Shown: positions 35,260-44,750, numbered from the stretch's first letter. The stretch is 64,000 bases of DNA from Thioalkalivibrio sp. ALJ24 (GCF_000377785.1 NZ_KB898730.1:117098-181097), one strand, 5' to 3'. Notes: generated by a model from the sequence alone, not told the origin. Numbers and translations: made by a program.

Positions 35260-36306
35260 TCAGAGCTCGACTAGCTCCACGCGACGGTTCTGCTGGCGGC
35301 CGTCCTCGTTACGATTGGTCGCCACCGGCGCCATCATGCCGGCTCCCGCCGACTGCAAGCGGTCTTTGTCGATTCCGTGCTCGTCTTTTAGCCAGGCCGC
35401 AACCGCCCGGGCGCGCTCCATCGAGAGGTTCAGGTTGTATTCGAAGTCGCCGACGTTGTCGGTGTGGCCTACGATCAGCAGCTCCAGCTCGGCGTTGTCC
35501 TCGAGCACATCGGCGATGGTGGCCAGGGCTTCGGCCGACTCGTCGATGATCTCGGCACTGTCGAACTCGAACAGTATGTCGCGCACGGCCACGCGGCCCT
35601 CGGAGATGATCCCGGCCTCGATCTCGTCGGCACTGAGATCCTCGCGATCGTGGGCGGCGACGATTTCGTCGCGCTCGGTCGGCTGCTGCTCGGGCGGCTC
35701 GGGCGCGGTCATACCCAGGGCATGCTCGTCTTCCGGCTTTTCCACCACATCGACGCGCATGGCCGGCGAGCCGTCGCTACGGTTGTTGTAGATCAGCACG
35801 TTGACGTATACGGCTTCTTCCGCGTGACTGGCGGCCAGAAAGCGCATGTCACGGTCTTCCCGGTTTCCCGGCCAGTTTATCGTCCCCAGTGAAACACCCC
35901 TGGGGCGATCGCGATCAAACGTGTCGAAACGGTGAAAGCGCCGGCCCAGGCCGTCGCGACCACTGCCGGCGAAATCGATTTCGAAACCGGCCTGTTCCAG
36001 TCCCTGGCGATAGGCACGCTTGACCTGCAGGGTGCTGACATCCGGGTTGCGCAACAGGTAGATCAGCTGAGTATGCTCACCTTCGAACTCACGTGCGTGC
36101 GGGTATTCACCGTCCTCGCGTGGACCGAAAGTCAGGCTCACCCGGTCGAACTCGACGAACTGGTAGGAGGTGATTTCGCTGCCGTCGACACGCGGCACCA
36201 GCCGATGATCACCCCACTCCTCGGGCTCCTCAGCCAACAGGCCAACGGGTGCCGCAAGCACCAGGGCGGCACCTGCGATGCAGGCCAACATGTTTTTGAA
36301 AGGCAT
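35260..36306 (-). CDS. OmpA-family outer-membrane protein
   Basis: 348 aa. A signal peptide (MPFKNMLACIAGAALVLAAP) is cleaved before LLAEEPEEWGDH. Residues 25-190 form a DUF4892-type N-terminal domain (DHRLVPRVDGSEITSYQF). The C-terminal OmpA domain (about 235-348) binds peptidoglycan: ILFEFDSAEIIDESAEAL, LLIVGHTDNVGDFEYN, LSMERARAVAAWL and NRRVELVEL. It anchors the outer membrane to the wall. The gene stands alone and leads away from the neighbouring gap. Confidence 0.9.
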   Translation of the reverse strand: MPFKNMLACIAGAALVLAAPVGLLAEEPEEWGDHRLVPRVDGSEITSYQFVEFDRVSLTFGPREDGEYPHAREFEGEHTQLIYLLRNPDVSTLQVKRAYRQGLEQAGFEIDFAGSGRDGLGRRFHRFDTFDRDRPRGVSLGTINWPGNREDRDMRFLAASHAEEAVYVNVLIYNNRSDGSPAMRVDVVEKPEDEHALGMTAPEPPEQQPTERDEIVAAHDREDLSADEIEAGIISEGRVAVRDILFEFDSAEIIDESAEALATIADVLEDNAELELLIVGHTDNVGDFEYNLNLSMERARAVAAWLKDEHGIDKDRLQSAGAGMMAPVATNRNEDGRQQNRRVELVEL

Positions 36307-37318
36307 ATGACCGGAGTCCTGAGTTCGAGTATGAGGTGCTACATGATTGCTCTTGGATGTTTCAGGAGACCGGGTACGTTGTCAAGGAATATTGCGTCTC
36401 CCTGGGCGAAGGGTGGGTCGATTCTCGATCAGTGGTACTCCATCCCCAGAGACCGCGGTCGGGGCGCGTGCTTCGGGCAAAATTATGGGAATCAGTTCTT
36501 CGCCCGGGGGCGGGATCCTTGACGTCGCTTGCGCACCTGCCAGCGCTGCAGGGGCTCGCGACGCACTCGATCTCCTTCGCCGGGGACGGTCCGGATCACG
36601 GTAATGAGTGCCGTGGCCGTCACCTGCGCGCCCATAACGCCGCTGTCGAGTCCTGTCGTGTTCGGCTGCAGAAACGCCGGAAGCCCGTCATTACGGACGT
36701 GATCCGTGATACGGGACATGCGCCGTTCCGGATGCGCACCGGATCCGGGAAAGGCGGCACGAGCGGCTGACCGAATATCGTCTGCAGTAACCAACTGAGC
36801 CAGGCGCCTGTCTGGTCCGGCCGCTTATTCAAAGGCATCTCACCGAAGTGAACACCGCCCTGAACGGGCCCCGAGCGGTTCCCCGGAGCGTTCCACGGTT
36901 CGCTTTGGCCGATCGCATCGGTATTAGGCGCGTACAGAGCATCCCCACATGTCGGCGAAGCGTTTCCGGCCCATGAGCAGGTGAGGGCCAAGCTCCACGC
37001 CCCGCGTCCCGCACCCGGCTGTATCAAAGCTGGGAAAGCCGTTCGTACGAGACGACCAGCGGACCGACCCGGGGGTAACGCCCCAAGGATACGGACTTCG
37101 CTCACGTCAGCGATGAACGAATTCAGGAGATCAAAATGACGCGCAACCTGCCACCGGGTGATCGGCTGGTTTGCCGCGCCTCGATTGGTTTCCGGACCGA
37201 TTCTCTGCAAACGTGGAACAAGACCGTCCAGACGGGCTGCAGAAGACTCCAGGAACTCACGGTGAATCCAGACTGCCGAACTGGATAAATCTACCACAAG
37301 ATCGGGAGGATCTGATCG
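36307..37318. other. Gap of about 1 kb with one recognisable gene remnant
   Basis: Apart from a short lyase-like remnant (36596-36722, - strand) I find no supported gene. Long open frames on the - strand change character repeatedly and have no ribosome sites. The last 50 bp include GGGAGG before the DUF2189 start, so its promoter is probably in the right third. Confidence 0.45.
36596..36722 (-). pseudogene. Remnant of an aromatic amino-acid ammonia-lyase (HutH-like)
   Basis: The - strand reads NDGLPAFLQPNTTGLDSGVMGAQVTATALI. This resembles the conserved core of histidine/phenylalanine ammonia-lyases (GLPPFL...GLNSGFM-AQ-TAAAL). The flanks do not continue the family: upstream and downstream sequence drifts out of frame and no MIO-forming Ala-Ser-Gly loop is present. 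So a short exon-like relic of a lyase gene. Confidence 0.45.
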
Positions 37319-38173
37319 ATGAGTGAGGAAAAGGACGACATCCCTGTTGAAAAGCGCGCCTATCCTGAAGATCTGAATGAGGTTGAGTGCGAACACACCC
37401 CCGAAACCGAAAGCCCGACCATCCGGACCATTGAACCCGATCATCTCGGAACATGGCTGGGCAAGGGGTGGCGCGATCTATGGAAAACTCCGGTCGCCCT
37501 GATTCACGGCCTGGTCATCGCCATTGTTGGCCTGGTGGCTCTGGGCTTGTCATGGAACGAACCCTGGATGGCCTTTGCCTTTCTTGCCGGTTTGCTGTTT
37601 CTGGGCCCGATACTGGCCGTCGGCGTAAACTTTCTGGCAATGCAAAGAGATAGGGGCCACGCGACCGGGACGGGTCTTGGCTGGGTCAGTCACCTGGGAG
37701 GTTCGGTCTGGGTGTTTGCGCTGCTTCTGGCTCTGATCTTCGCGATCTGGGCGAGCTTCGTCTGGATGTGGATCGCCGTGCTGAACATCGGCGAACTCGG
37801 GGTGACCGGGCAGCTGCATCACCTGTTCGGCGCGATGCTCAGTACGGGCCCGGGAATCATATCCTTGATCGGCGTGGTTGTGGCAGCCGTAATCTTCGGC
37901 CTCATTGTGTTCATGCTGAGTCTCATCACCGTGCCTGCAATGATTGATCAACGGGCCCGTGATGAGGCCTCACAGACCACGCTTTTCGATGCGATCGGGA
38001 TGAGCCTGAAGGCTTTCAACCATAACCGTGGCACACTCCTGCTTTGGGGTCTGATCATCACCGCCTTGTTTGCGGTGTCTGTTGCCACTGCCCTGTTGGC
38101 ACTTACCGTGATCTTCCCCTGGCTGGGCTTCGCGATGTGGCATGGTTACCGTGACCTGATCAGTACGGCATGA
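37319..38173 (+). CDS. DUF2189 family multi-pass membrane protein
   Basis: 284 aa. A soluble N-terminus of about 50 residues is followed by six predicted transmembrane helices, with the conserved GKGWRDLWKTPVALIHGL opening and the RDEASQTTLFDAIGMSLKAF loop that I associate with DUF2189. GGGAGG stands 9 nt before the ATG. The family is widespread in proteobacteria, often near respiratory genes, but its function is unknown. A strong terminator follows at 38299-38341. Confidence 0.85.
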   Translation: MSEEKDDIPVEKRAYPEDLNEVECEHTPETESPTIRTIEPDHLGTWLGKGWRDLWKTPVALIHGLVIAIVGLVALGLSWNEPWMAFAFLAGLLFLGPILAVGVNFLAMQRDRGHATGTGLGWVSHLGGSVWVFALLLALIFAIWASFVWMWIAVLNIGELGVTGQLHHLFGAMLSTGPGIISLIGVVVAAVIFGLIVFMLSLITVPAMIDQRARDEASQTTLFDAIGMSLKAFNHNRGTLLLWGLIITALFAVSVATALLALTVIFPWLGFAMWHGYRDLISTA

Positions 38174-38298
38174 AGGGAGCGTGAACCGGGGCTGGGAGGA
38201 CTGCGTTAAGGAAGCGTTGATGAAGACCCCTGCATCCGGCTCCGTGGCCCGCCAACGCATTGTTGGAAGGACAATGGGCCGGGATGGCCTGTTGGGTG

Positions 38299-38341
38299 CC
38301 CTGTGACCGCCGGTTTTGGCGGTCACAGGGGCCTTTTTTTT
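38299..38341 (+). terminator. Rho-independent terminator after the DUF2189 gene
   Basis: CCCTGTGACCGCC (38299-38311) and GGCGGTCACAGGG (38318-38330) form a perfect 13-bp stem with a 6-nt loop (GGTTTT), followed by GCC and eight T (38334-38341). It is the strongest terminator in the window and lies 126 bp after the gene's stop. Confidence 0.92.
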
Positions 38342-39206
38342 CGGGGCAATGGGCGACCCGGAGCGTCTCTGGCTCCTCAAAAATGCTTCAGGACGGCGAG
38401 CGTTGGGTTAGTGAATCGGTTGCTGAGCACGAGAAACTGAACTTGGTACCGCACGGCTGACCGAACGTGTGCCCGGGGGGTTCTCAGCCCGGGCGCGTTC
38501 ATGAGGGCCGAGTGCGATAGCACTCAGGCTGTTGCGCTGGCCCACATGCCAGGTCACCGGGGTCAGGAACTGGCTCCCGCGCGAGCTTCGCCACCAGCCG
38601 CTCGAATTCAAGTCGCGGCACGTATTCGGGTACCGCCGATCAACTTCCGTCCTCGCTTGACCGTGTGCGCGGTCCCTCGGGTGATGACGCCATCGACCAG
38701 GCGCGGATTACCGGGAAACGCCTTCGATGTCTCCTCGAACCGCCGGCGTCGGAGTTGCCAGAGGGAAAGGAAGTGGCGCGCGAACTGAAGACCCGGCAGC
38801 CCCTCACGGGTGAGATCCACGACATCCGGGTCCCGGAATGGCCAGGCGCCCGAGGGCGGGTTGAAGCGAGCCTGCGGCTCCCCTGCAACGATCCCGCCCT
38901 GAAAGCCGAGCATTCCACCGACAAAATCACGGGTCTGTGTGCGCTTGCGGCAAGTCTGTGCGGTGGCGTTCCTGGGACAGTTACATGAGGATGCAGAACG
39001 ATTGCGTATCTCCGGCCGGGCGGGGCCGACCCCTCGTTGATCAAGGCGTGACCCTGAGTCTGTGAATTCGGGACCCAAATCTTTTGCACTGCCCGCCCTG
39101 GCTGGCTGGTAGCGGGTATCGACCTCGGGCAGCATAGGAGGTCAAATGCCGCGACCTCGTGCCGAGGCCCGCCCGACCTTCATTCTCCTTGATCTGGAGA
39201 CCCGTG
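38342..39206. other. Gap of about 860 bp, no gene supported
   Basis: GC-rich sequence with open frames on both strands that show no domain, membrane pattern or ribosome site; the two longest - strand frames overlap each other. It may hold a decayed gene and the promoter of the FAD oxidoreductase. I see no hairpin or repeat beyond the terminator at its left. Confidence 0.4.
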
Positions 39207-40622
39207 ATGCCTTCCCACCGTGCCGCGCCAGCCGACTTCACCGTGGATGCCCTCATCGTTGGCGGAGGGCCCGGCGGCATGAGCACCGCTATCACGGCCG
39301 CCCGGGTGTGGCCGGGGCGCCGTATCCTGCTGGTACGGCCGGAGGAGACACCGGTCGTCCCCTGCGGCATTCCCTACATCTTTGGAACACTGCACGGTGT
39401 GGACGACGATCTTCTGAGCAGTGCCCCGTTTCGCCAGCTGGGCGGCGAGATTCTCTGTGATCGGGTCCAGCATGTCGATCGCGAGACCCGGATTGCGACG
39501 CTGGACAGTGGCACCCGCATCCGCTGGCAACGGCTTGTACTTGCCACCGGCACCCATCCGCATCAGCCCCCGGTGCCGGGCGGCGATCGACCCGGGGTAT
39601 TCGCAATACACAAGGACTACGACGTCCTGGAGACCCTGTTCGAGGACTTGCTGCCGGACGCTCGGCGTCTGGTTGTCGTTGGTGGTGGCTTCATCGGGGT
39701 GGAGTTCGCTGATGAGGTGCGCAAGAGTGGTACTGATGTGGCCATTGTCGAACAGTTACCACATCTGCTGCTGCGCAATTTTGATGTCGAGGTGGCCACC
39801 CGGGTCGAGGCCAGGTTACGGGAACACGGCATCCAGATCCGGACCGGCCAGGGTGTGACGGAACTGACCGGCACTGGAGCCGATGGTGCCGTCACCGGTG
39901 TGCGTTTGGCTGACGGCGAGGTGCTGCCGGCGGACGCGGTACTGGTCGCGATCGGCGATGAGCGCGAGGTGCGCCTGGCCCACGAGATGGGGCTGACGAT
40001 GGCGCGCGGCGGTGGAATCTGGGTCGATGCCTTCCAGCGCAGCCGCGAGGATTACGCCATCTTCGCGGTTGGGGACTGCGCCTTCAAGCAGGACTTGCTG
40101 CTGCGGCGTTCAGCGACCTCCCTGCTTGCCTCAACGGCCGCCGCCGAGGGCCGAACCGCCGGGATGAACCTGTTCGGACTGCGCAATGAGCGCTACAACG
40201 CCGGCAGTATCGCGATCTATGCCAGTCAGATCGGTGATCTGGCCTTCGGCTGTGCGGGCATGACCGCCCATGCCGCCCGCAACGAGGGCTTCGACGTGGT
40301 GGTCGGCAGCACTGAGGTCCCCGATCATCACCCACCGACCATGCCCGGGACCCGCACCATGACCTGCCGCATGGTCTTCAGCCGCAGCGGGCTTTTGCTC
40401 GGCGCTCAGGTGGTTGGCGGCCCCACCACAGCCGAGGTCCTGAATGCCATCGGGGTCGCAATTCAGGCGCGGCTAACCCTGCACGATCTCGTGGGGTTTC
40501 AGTTCGGCAGCCACCCGCGTCTGACCGCTCCCGCACACCCCATGGCACTTGCCTCACTCGACGCGTTGCGCCAGATGTCCGAGCCACCGTCCGCTGCGGG
40601 CCCGGAAGGCACCGGGGCATAG
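39207..40622 (+). CDS. FAD-dependent pyridine-nucleotide disulfide oxidoreductase (NADH oxidase / CoA-disulfide reductase-like)
   Basis: 471 aa; ATG 39207 has GGAG 8 nt upstream (an earlier in-frame ATG at 39159 does not). The FAD-binding IVGGGPGGMS is at residues 16-25, a likely redox cysteine lies in VVPCGIPYIFG (about 51-61), the NADH-binding VVVGGGFIGVEF is near 153, and the second FAD motif IFAVGDCAFKQ near 287. It oxidises NADH and reduces a disulfide, oxygen or polysulfide. This single-cysteine class includes NADH oxidases, CoA-disulfide reductases and NADH-dependent persulfide reductases; in a sulfur-metabolising host the last is possible. No rhodanese domain is present. Confidence 0.85.
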   Translation: MPSHRAAPADFTVDALIVGGGPGGMSTAITAARVWPGRRILLVRPEETPVVPCGIPYIFGTLHGVDDDLLSSAPFRQLGGEILCDRVQHVDRETRIATLDSGTRIRWQRLVLATGTHPHQPPVPGGDRPGVFAIHKDYDVLETLFEDLLPDARRLVVVGGGFIGVEFADEVRKSGTDVAIVEQLPHLLLRNFDVEVATRVEARLREHGIQIRTGQGVTELTGTGADGAVTGVRLADGEVLPADAVLVAIGDEREVRLAHEMGLTMARGGGIWVDAFQRSREDYAIFAVGDCAFKQDLLLRRSATSLLASTAAAEGRTAGMNLFGLRNERYNAGSIAIYASQIGDLAFGCAGMTAHAARNEGFDVVVGSTEVPDHHPPTMPGTRTMTCRMVFSRSGLLLGAQVVGGPTTAEVLNAIGVAIQARLTLHDLVGFQFGSHPRLTAPAHPMALASLDALRQMSEPPSAAGPEGTGA

Positions 40623-40638
40623 GTCGCCTTGAATCGTG

Positions 40639-41988
40639 TTAGTTGTCGCAGTGGTGTTCCGGTTGGTCCAGGGGTAACAGCACGCGGGCCTCGATCCCGC
40701 CGCCGGCACGCGGAAGCAGGGAGACGGTCCAGCCGTTGCCCTCGGCCAGCTGGCGGGTGATGGCAAGGCCAAGGCCGCTGCCACCAGTCTGCATGTTTCG
40801 CGAGGTCTCGAGCCTGTGGAATGGCTGGAACACGTTCTCGAGCTCCTCTTCGGGGATCCCGGGCCCGCGGTCAAGGATGCGAATGGTGACGGTGGGGCCG
40901 CATTCCATCTTGACTTCGATCGGTTTTTCGCCCGCGTAGCGCACCGCGTTTTCCACCAGGTTCGACAGGATGCGCTGCAAGGCGACAGGATTGAGGTGGC
41001 GGGGGCAGGACTCGGGGATGTCACCGTGCAGGATTCGGACCTCTTCGCCGCCGGCGTCGGCAATGACCTGTTCCAGCAGGGCGCTGATGTCGACCGTTTT
41101 TTCTTCCCGGGTCTCGAGGTCCCGGCTCAGGGCCAGCGACTGGTGGATGATCCGGTCCATCGCCGCAAGATCGTCACAGATGCCGTCAATGAGTTTGGGA
41201 TCATGGCGTTCGCGAAGGATCTCGAGGGAGAGACGGATCCGGGTGAGGGGAGTCCTCAGGTCATGCGAGATGCCGGCCAGCAGGGTGGTTCGATTCGCAA
41301 GCAATTGATGGACTTTAAGGGCCATATTGTTGAAATTGCGCGCCAGGTGGCGGACTTCACGTGGGCCTTTCTCCGGTATGGGGTCGGGGATCTGGCCTTG
41401 ACCCACGCGAGAGACGGCAGCGTAAAGGCGCCGGATGCGGCGCGTGGTTCCACCCGCCATGAAAAGGGCCGTCAGCAGCACGAGGAGGAAGGTGATGAGC
41501 GCGACCGACACAGCGCCCTCGACACGTTGAGTCGCCACCCGGTCCGCAGCCAGGCCGATGCGCAGATTCTGGTTGGCCAGCGCTAGATCGGCCCAGTACC
41601 AGCGTTCCCCGTTTCGGACCTGCGGCCGAAGCGGGACTTCGAAACCCACCCGTCGCGACAGTGATTCCTGTACGAACCTGAGATACGGCAGGCGCAGAGT
41701 CTCCGCCGGCGGCAGCGGTCCGCTGGCTTCCGTGATCCGGAGCCCGTGTTCACGTTCCAGGCGCTCGTTGAAGTCCCTGCGTGCGGGCGGGGGGATCTCG
41801 GCCCAGCTCCGGCCTGACAGCAGCATCAATGCGGCCGTGTCGTCGGCTGCACTGCGGGCGAGGGGGAGGACGGTGAAATGCGCGACGACACCGAGCGTCA
41901 GGATCGCGAAAGTCAGGAACGCAACCAGCAGAATGCTCGTTGTCCGTATCAGGATCGAGCTCGGCGCAAGTGAGGTCAGCCACCTCAT
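40639..41988 (-). CDS. Sensor histidine kinase (EnvZ-like)
   Basis: 449 aa. Two transmembrane helices (about 13-37 and 160-183) enclose a periplasmic sensor. A HAMP domain with RRIRRLYAAVSRV follows, then the H-box ISHDLRTPLTRIRLSLE (His about 241) and the ATPase domain with NLVENAVRYA (N-box), LDRGPGIPEEE (G1) and GGSGLGLAITRQLA (G2). It is membrane-bound and phosphorylates the co-transcribed OmpR-type regulator. Its start overlaps the regulator's stop by 4 nt (41985-41988). The stimulus is unknown; domain order matches EnvZ. Confidence 0.93.
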   Translation of the reverse strand: MRWLTSLAPSSILIRTTSILLVAFLTFAILTLGVVAHFTVLPLARSAADDTAALMLLSGRSWAEIPPPARRDFNERLEREHGLRITEASGPLPPAETLRLPYLRFVQESLSRRVGFEVPLRPQVRNGERWYWADLALANQNLRIGLAADRVATQRVEGAVSVALITFLLVLLTALFMAGGTTRRIRRLYAAVSRVGQGQIPDPIPEKGPREVRHLARNFNNMALKVHQLLANRTTLLAGISHDLRTPLTRIRLSLEILRERHDPKLIDGICDDLAAMDRIIHQSLALSRDLETREEKTVDISALLEQVIADAGGEEVRILHGDIPESCPRHLNPVALQRILSNLVENAVRYAGEKPIEVKMECGPTVTIRILDRGPGIPEEELENVFQPFHRLETSRNMQTGGSGLGLAITRQLAEGNGWTVSLLPRAGGGIEARVLLPLDQPEHHCDN

Positions 41989-42716
41989 GTGCCGGCCTCG
42001 GCTCCGTCCGGGGCGAACAGGTAACCGCGACCCCAGACGGTGCGGATGTAGCGGGGCTGGCTCGGGTCGTCCTCGATCTTGCGGCGCAGGCGCGCGATGC
42101 GCACATCGATGCTGCGATCGTACGGCTGGTGTTCATAGCCCTTGATCAAATCCAGCAGCGTGTTCCGGTCGAGGACGCGGCGGGGATGCTCCACCAGCAC
42201 CCGTAATAGCGTGAATTCGCCGGTGGTGAGGGCCACTTCCTCGTCATTCCGAAGCAGACGTTGCGAGCTGGTGTGCAGTTCAAAGGGCCCGAAACGGCCG
42301 ACATCGGGTTCTTCGGACGTTGAATCGGCTTCACTGTCGCCACCGCGTCGTCGCAGGACTGCCCGCACCCGTGCCAGCATTTCCCGCGGATTGAAGGGCT
42401 TGGCGATGTAATCGTCTGCCCCCACTTCCAGCCCCACGATGCGGTCGACGTCCTCGCCGCGTGCCGAGACCATGATGACCGGCAGGCGGGTCTTGTTCAC
42501 GATGCGGCGCAGGAGCGAGAGACCGTCCTCACCGGGCAGCATCACGTCCAGGATCAACAGATCAAACGCGGTTTCCTCCAGGACCTCGTCCATAGCGACG
42601 CCGTCCTGAACCGCCGTCACCTGGTACCCCTGCTCCTCAAGATAGCGCTGCAGCAGATCCCGCAGACCGGGATCGTCGTCAACGACAAGTATCCGTGAGG
42701 GGGCTGTTGTCTCCAT
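41985..42716 (-). CDS. OmpR-family response regulator
   Basis: 243 aa. The receiver domain has paired acidic residues (VVDDDPGLRDLL), the phosphorylation Asp in LLILDVMLPGEDG (about D55) and the conserved Lys in YIAKPFNPREML. The C-terminal winged helix (about 140-235) has TTGEFTLLRVLVEHPRRVLDR and DVRIARLRRKIE. It is phosphorylated by the downstream kinase and binds direct or inverted repeats. A GTTACA inverted repeat lies 45 bp upstream of its start. Confidence 0.95.
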   Translation of the reverse strand: METTAPSRILVVDDDPGLRDLLQRYLEEQGYQVTAVQDGVAMDEVLEETAFDLLILDVMLPGEDGLSLLRRIVNKTRLPVIMVSARGEDVDRIVGLEVGADDYIAKPFNPREMLARVRAVLRRRGGDSEADSTSEEPDVGRFGPFELHTSSQRLLRNDEEVALTTGEFTLLRVLVEHPRRVLDRNTLLDLIKGYEHQPYDRSIDVRIARLRRKIEDDPSQPRYIRTVWGRGYLFAPDGAEAGT

Positions 42717-42760
42717 GGGGCTCTTCTGCAGACCTGATGGAAGGGGCGGTGAAACACCTT

Positions 42761-42797
42761 GTTACAAATTTGGTGAATCAGGAAATCCTTATGTAAC
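42761..42797. promoter_or_regulatory. GTTACA inverted repeat between divergent genes
   Basis: GTTACA (42761-42766) and TGTAAC (42792-42797) form an inverted repeat with a 25-bp spacer; extended half-sites are GTTACAAAT and GTTACATAA. It lies between the response-regulator gene (leftward) and the 57-aa membrane-protein gene (rightward), in a local AT-rich patch, so it may be an operator, possibly for the regulator itself. Confidence 0.5.
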
Positions 42798-42868
42798 GGG
42801 GGCCACGTATTGTCGAGGCTGTGCAAGGTTCGGTGCGAACCGGTTAACCCATTACAGGAGGTATCACC

Positions 42869-43042
42869 ATGCATTTCGACCAGATTACCCTGATTGGCGT
42901 CGTCGCCGCGTTGGCCGTGGCCGCCGTTGTCGTTCGCCTGATGGCGCAGGAGCCGCATCGCGCTCGGGTCCGGTCTCAGCGGCCGCGTTTCACATCAAGC
43001 GAGGTCGGCCACGAGCGGTCCACTTCGCAGCGGCTGCGGTAA
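42869..43042 (+). CDS. Small single-helix membrane protein (57 aa)
   Basis: ATG 42869 with AGGAGG 7 nt upstream (ACAGGAGGTATCACC), to TAA 43042. One transmembrane helix at residues 7-26 (TLIGVVAALAVAAVVVRLMA) precedes a basic, arginine-rich tail (RARVRSQRPRF), suggesting an inner-membrane protein with the tail inside. It is divergently transcribed from the response-regulator gene and may belong to that regulon. Too short for domain recognition. Confidence 0.7.
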   Translation: MHFDQITLIGVVAALAVAAVVVRLMAQEPHRARVRSQRPRFTSSEVGHERSTSQRLR

Positions 43043-43299
43043 CCCCCCTCTGGTTGATACGGATCGGGGCATCACGGCGCGTCCGTTTGGTCTCGTCCGG
43101 CGCTCCGGGAAACGCTCACGCGTTGGCCCGGAGCGGCTTCCCCGCCATTTCCCTCCCGTGTGGCGCGCAATACCCCCCTGTCTGCCACCGAATTTCACCA
43201 TGCCCCAGGGTCCTGTCAAGTCGCACTGGGGTCTCTTCCCGGGAGTGCCCCCGAACCCTTCAGGCCTGAATCGGTCCGTCAGGGGCGGGCGAGACGGAC

Positions 43300-43947
43300 T
43301 CAGCTACTGCGGCTGCCGTAGGTGACCACGGACTCGATGCGTTCGGCGCGTTCCTGGTCGACGACATCGGTCTGGGCCAGGGTCTCGGCGTCCGCGTTGA
43401 TCACGTCGCGCACACTGCCGAGGTGGCGCAGCAGGTCACGGGCGTCGTCCGCCGCGACGCCGGGCAGACCGCTCACGATGAATTCGGCGACCTTGCGCCG
43501 GTTGTCGGACTTCGCTTCACGATCGATCGGGTCCGGCTCGATCTGTGCGTTCAGCCCGGTCAGGTAGATGAGCATGCCGCTGTTGTCAGGATCGGGACTG
43601 GGCAGCACGCTGACGCCGAGGGCGACGGTCAGGTGGGCCAGGGCGCGGTGGATGTCCAGCGCCTGCTGGTAGAAACGCGGTTCGTACAGGTCGCCCTCGA
43701 CGATGTAGACCACCTGGCGGTAGTTGGCCTTCAGCTTCGCGGCGTTCTCCCACAGGCTCTGGTCGACCACGCTCAGGACCATGTCGGCCGCGGTCTTGCG
43801 TTCGATCACGACGCCGTTGGGCAGTACATAATCGCCAACGTCCAGGTCGGTGAATTCCAGTTCCACGCCCTTCAGTTCTTCGATGCGCTGGATGATCTTG
43901 CCCTTCTCGCGGTTGTCGACGCGAATCGGCAGATGAATGTTTTCCAT
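43300..43947 (-). CDS. ERCC4 (XPF/MUS81-type) nuclease domain protein
   Basis: 215 aa. The active-site region is VDNREKGKIIQRI, then LDVGDYVLPNGVVIERKTAADM: D, GD and ERKxxxD are the metal-binding residues of ERCC4 nucleases. The C-terminal 60 residues form a helix-hairpin-helix (FIVSGLPGVAADDARDLLRHLG) typical of this fold. It cuts branched or flap DNA. Start MENIHLPIRVD 43947; a longer start would add an unlikely leader. It is divergent from an SRAP gene 140 bp away, making a DNA-repair pair. Confidence 0.85.
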   Translation of the reverse strand: MENIHLPIRVDNREKGKIIQRIEELKGVELEFTDLDVGDYVLPNGVVIERKTAADMVLSVVDQSLWENAAKLKANYRQVVYIVEGDLYEPRFYQQALDIHRALAHLTVALGVSVLPSPDPDNSGMLIYLTGLNAQIEPDPIDREAKSDNRRKVAEFIVSGLPGVAADDARDLLRHLGSVRDVINADAETLAQTDVVDQERAERIESVVTYGSRSS

Positions 43948-44087
43948 TGGGGACTGACTCCGGTTTGGGACCTCGGTGCAGTCTAGGCGCAGCGGCGAGG
44001 GTGCCTCGCAATCCCTCATGCAGTCTCGGATACCGCAGCGGATACCGAAGGGTCCCATCATTCCCGGCGCCGTGGCATGCTGGCCAC

Positions 44088-44750
44088 ATGTGCGGACGAA
44101 TGACGCGCTACAGCGCGACCAGCGAGCTGGCCATGCGCTATTTCCAGGTGCCGGTCGATAAGGCTTTCGACGCACCGCGGTACAACGTTGCGCCGGGGAC
44201 GGAGCTGGAAGCGTTCCGGGCGCGCGACGATGGACGGGCCGCCTTCCAGCCGATGTTCTGGGGCTTTCGTCCCCAACGCGTCGAGGAAGGGCCCCGGCCC
44301 ATCAATGCGCGGGCCGAGAAAGTGGCCACCAGTCCGTATTTCCGCTCGGCGTTCGCCCATCGCCGCTGCATTGTTCTGGCCGATGGCTGGTACGAATGGC
44401 GCCGGACGGAGCAGGGGAAGCAGCCGTACTACATCACCCTGGCCGAGGATGCGCCGCAGGACATCCTGATGATGGCGGGGATCTGGGAGCCCACCGCGGA
44501 CGGTGGTGCCTGCTGCGCGATCATCACCGAACCCGCGTCCGACCGTCTGGCGCACATCCATGAGCGCAAGCCCCTGGTGCTCGATGCGGCCTGTCGCTGG
44601 AACTGGCTGGATCCGGGTATTACCGAAAGGGGAACGATCCGGGCGCGGACGCAGCTCCTGAATCCGGAAGCCCTCCGATATCACCCGGTCTCCACGCGAG
44701 TGAACCGGCCGGCAGAAGACGACCCGGCGCTGATCGAAGCGATCGCCTGA
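44088..44750 (+). CDS. SOS-response associated peptidase (SRAP, YedK/HMCES-like)
   Basis: 220 aa from ATG 44088, so that Cys is residue 2 after removal of Met (MCGRMTRY), as the mechanism requires: this Cys forms a stable crosslink to abasic DNA. Other conserved elements are PRYNVAPGT, PINARAEKV, CIVLADGWYEWRR and the catalytic His in ERKPLVL. It acts as a shield at abasic sites in single-stranded DNA. Divergent from the ERCC4 nuclease gene; the shared intergenic region probably holds both promoters. Confidence 0.93.
   Translation: MCGRMTRYSATSELAMRYFQVPVDKAFDAPRYNVAPGTELEAFRARDDGRAAFQPMFWGFRPQRVEEGPRPINARAEKVATSPYFRSAFAHRRCIVLADGWYEWRRTEQGKQPYYITLAEDAPQDILMMAGIWEPTADGGACCAIITEPASDRLAHIHERKPLVLDAACRWNWLDPGITERGTIRARTQLLNPEALRYHPVSTRVNRPAEDDPALIEAIA

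Noticed and set aside
36620-37444. 274-codon - strand frame in the 36.3-37.3 kb gap
   Set aside because: No ribosome site, runs over the start of the DUF2189 gene, no domain, and the lyase-like remnant is in another frame.
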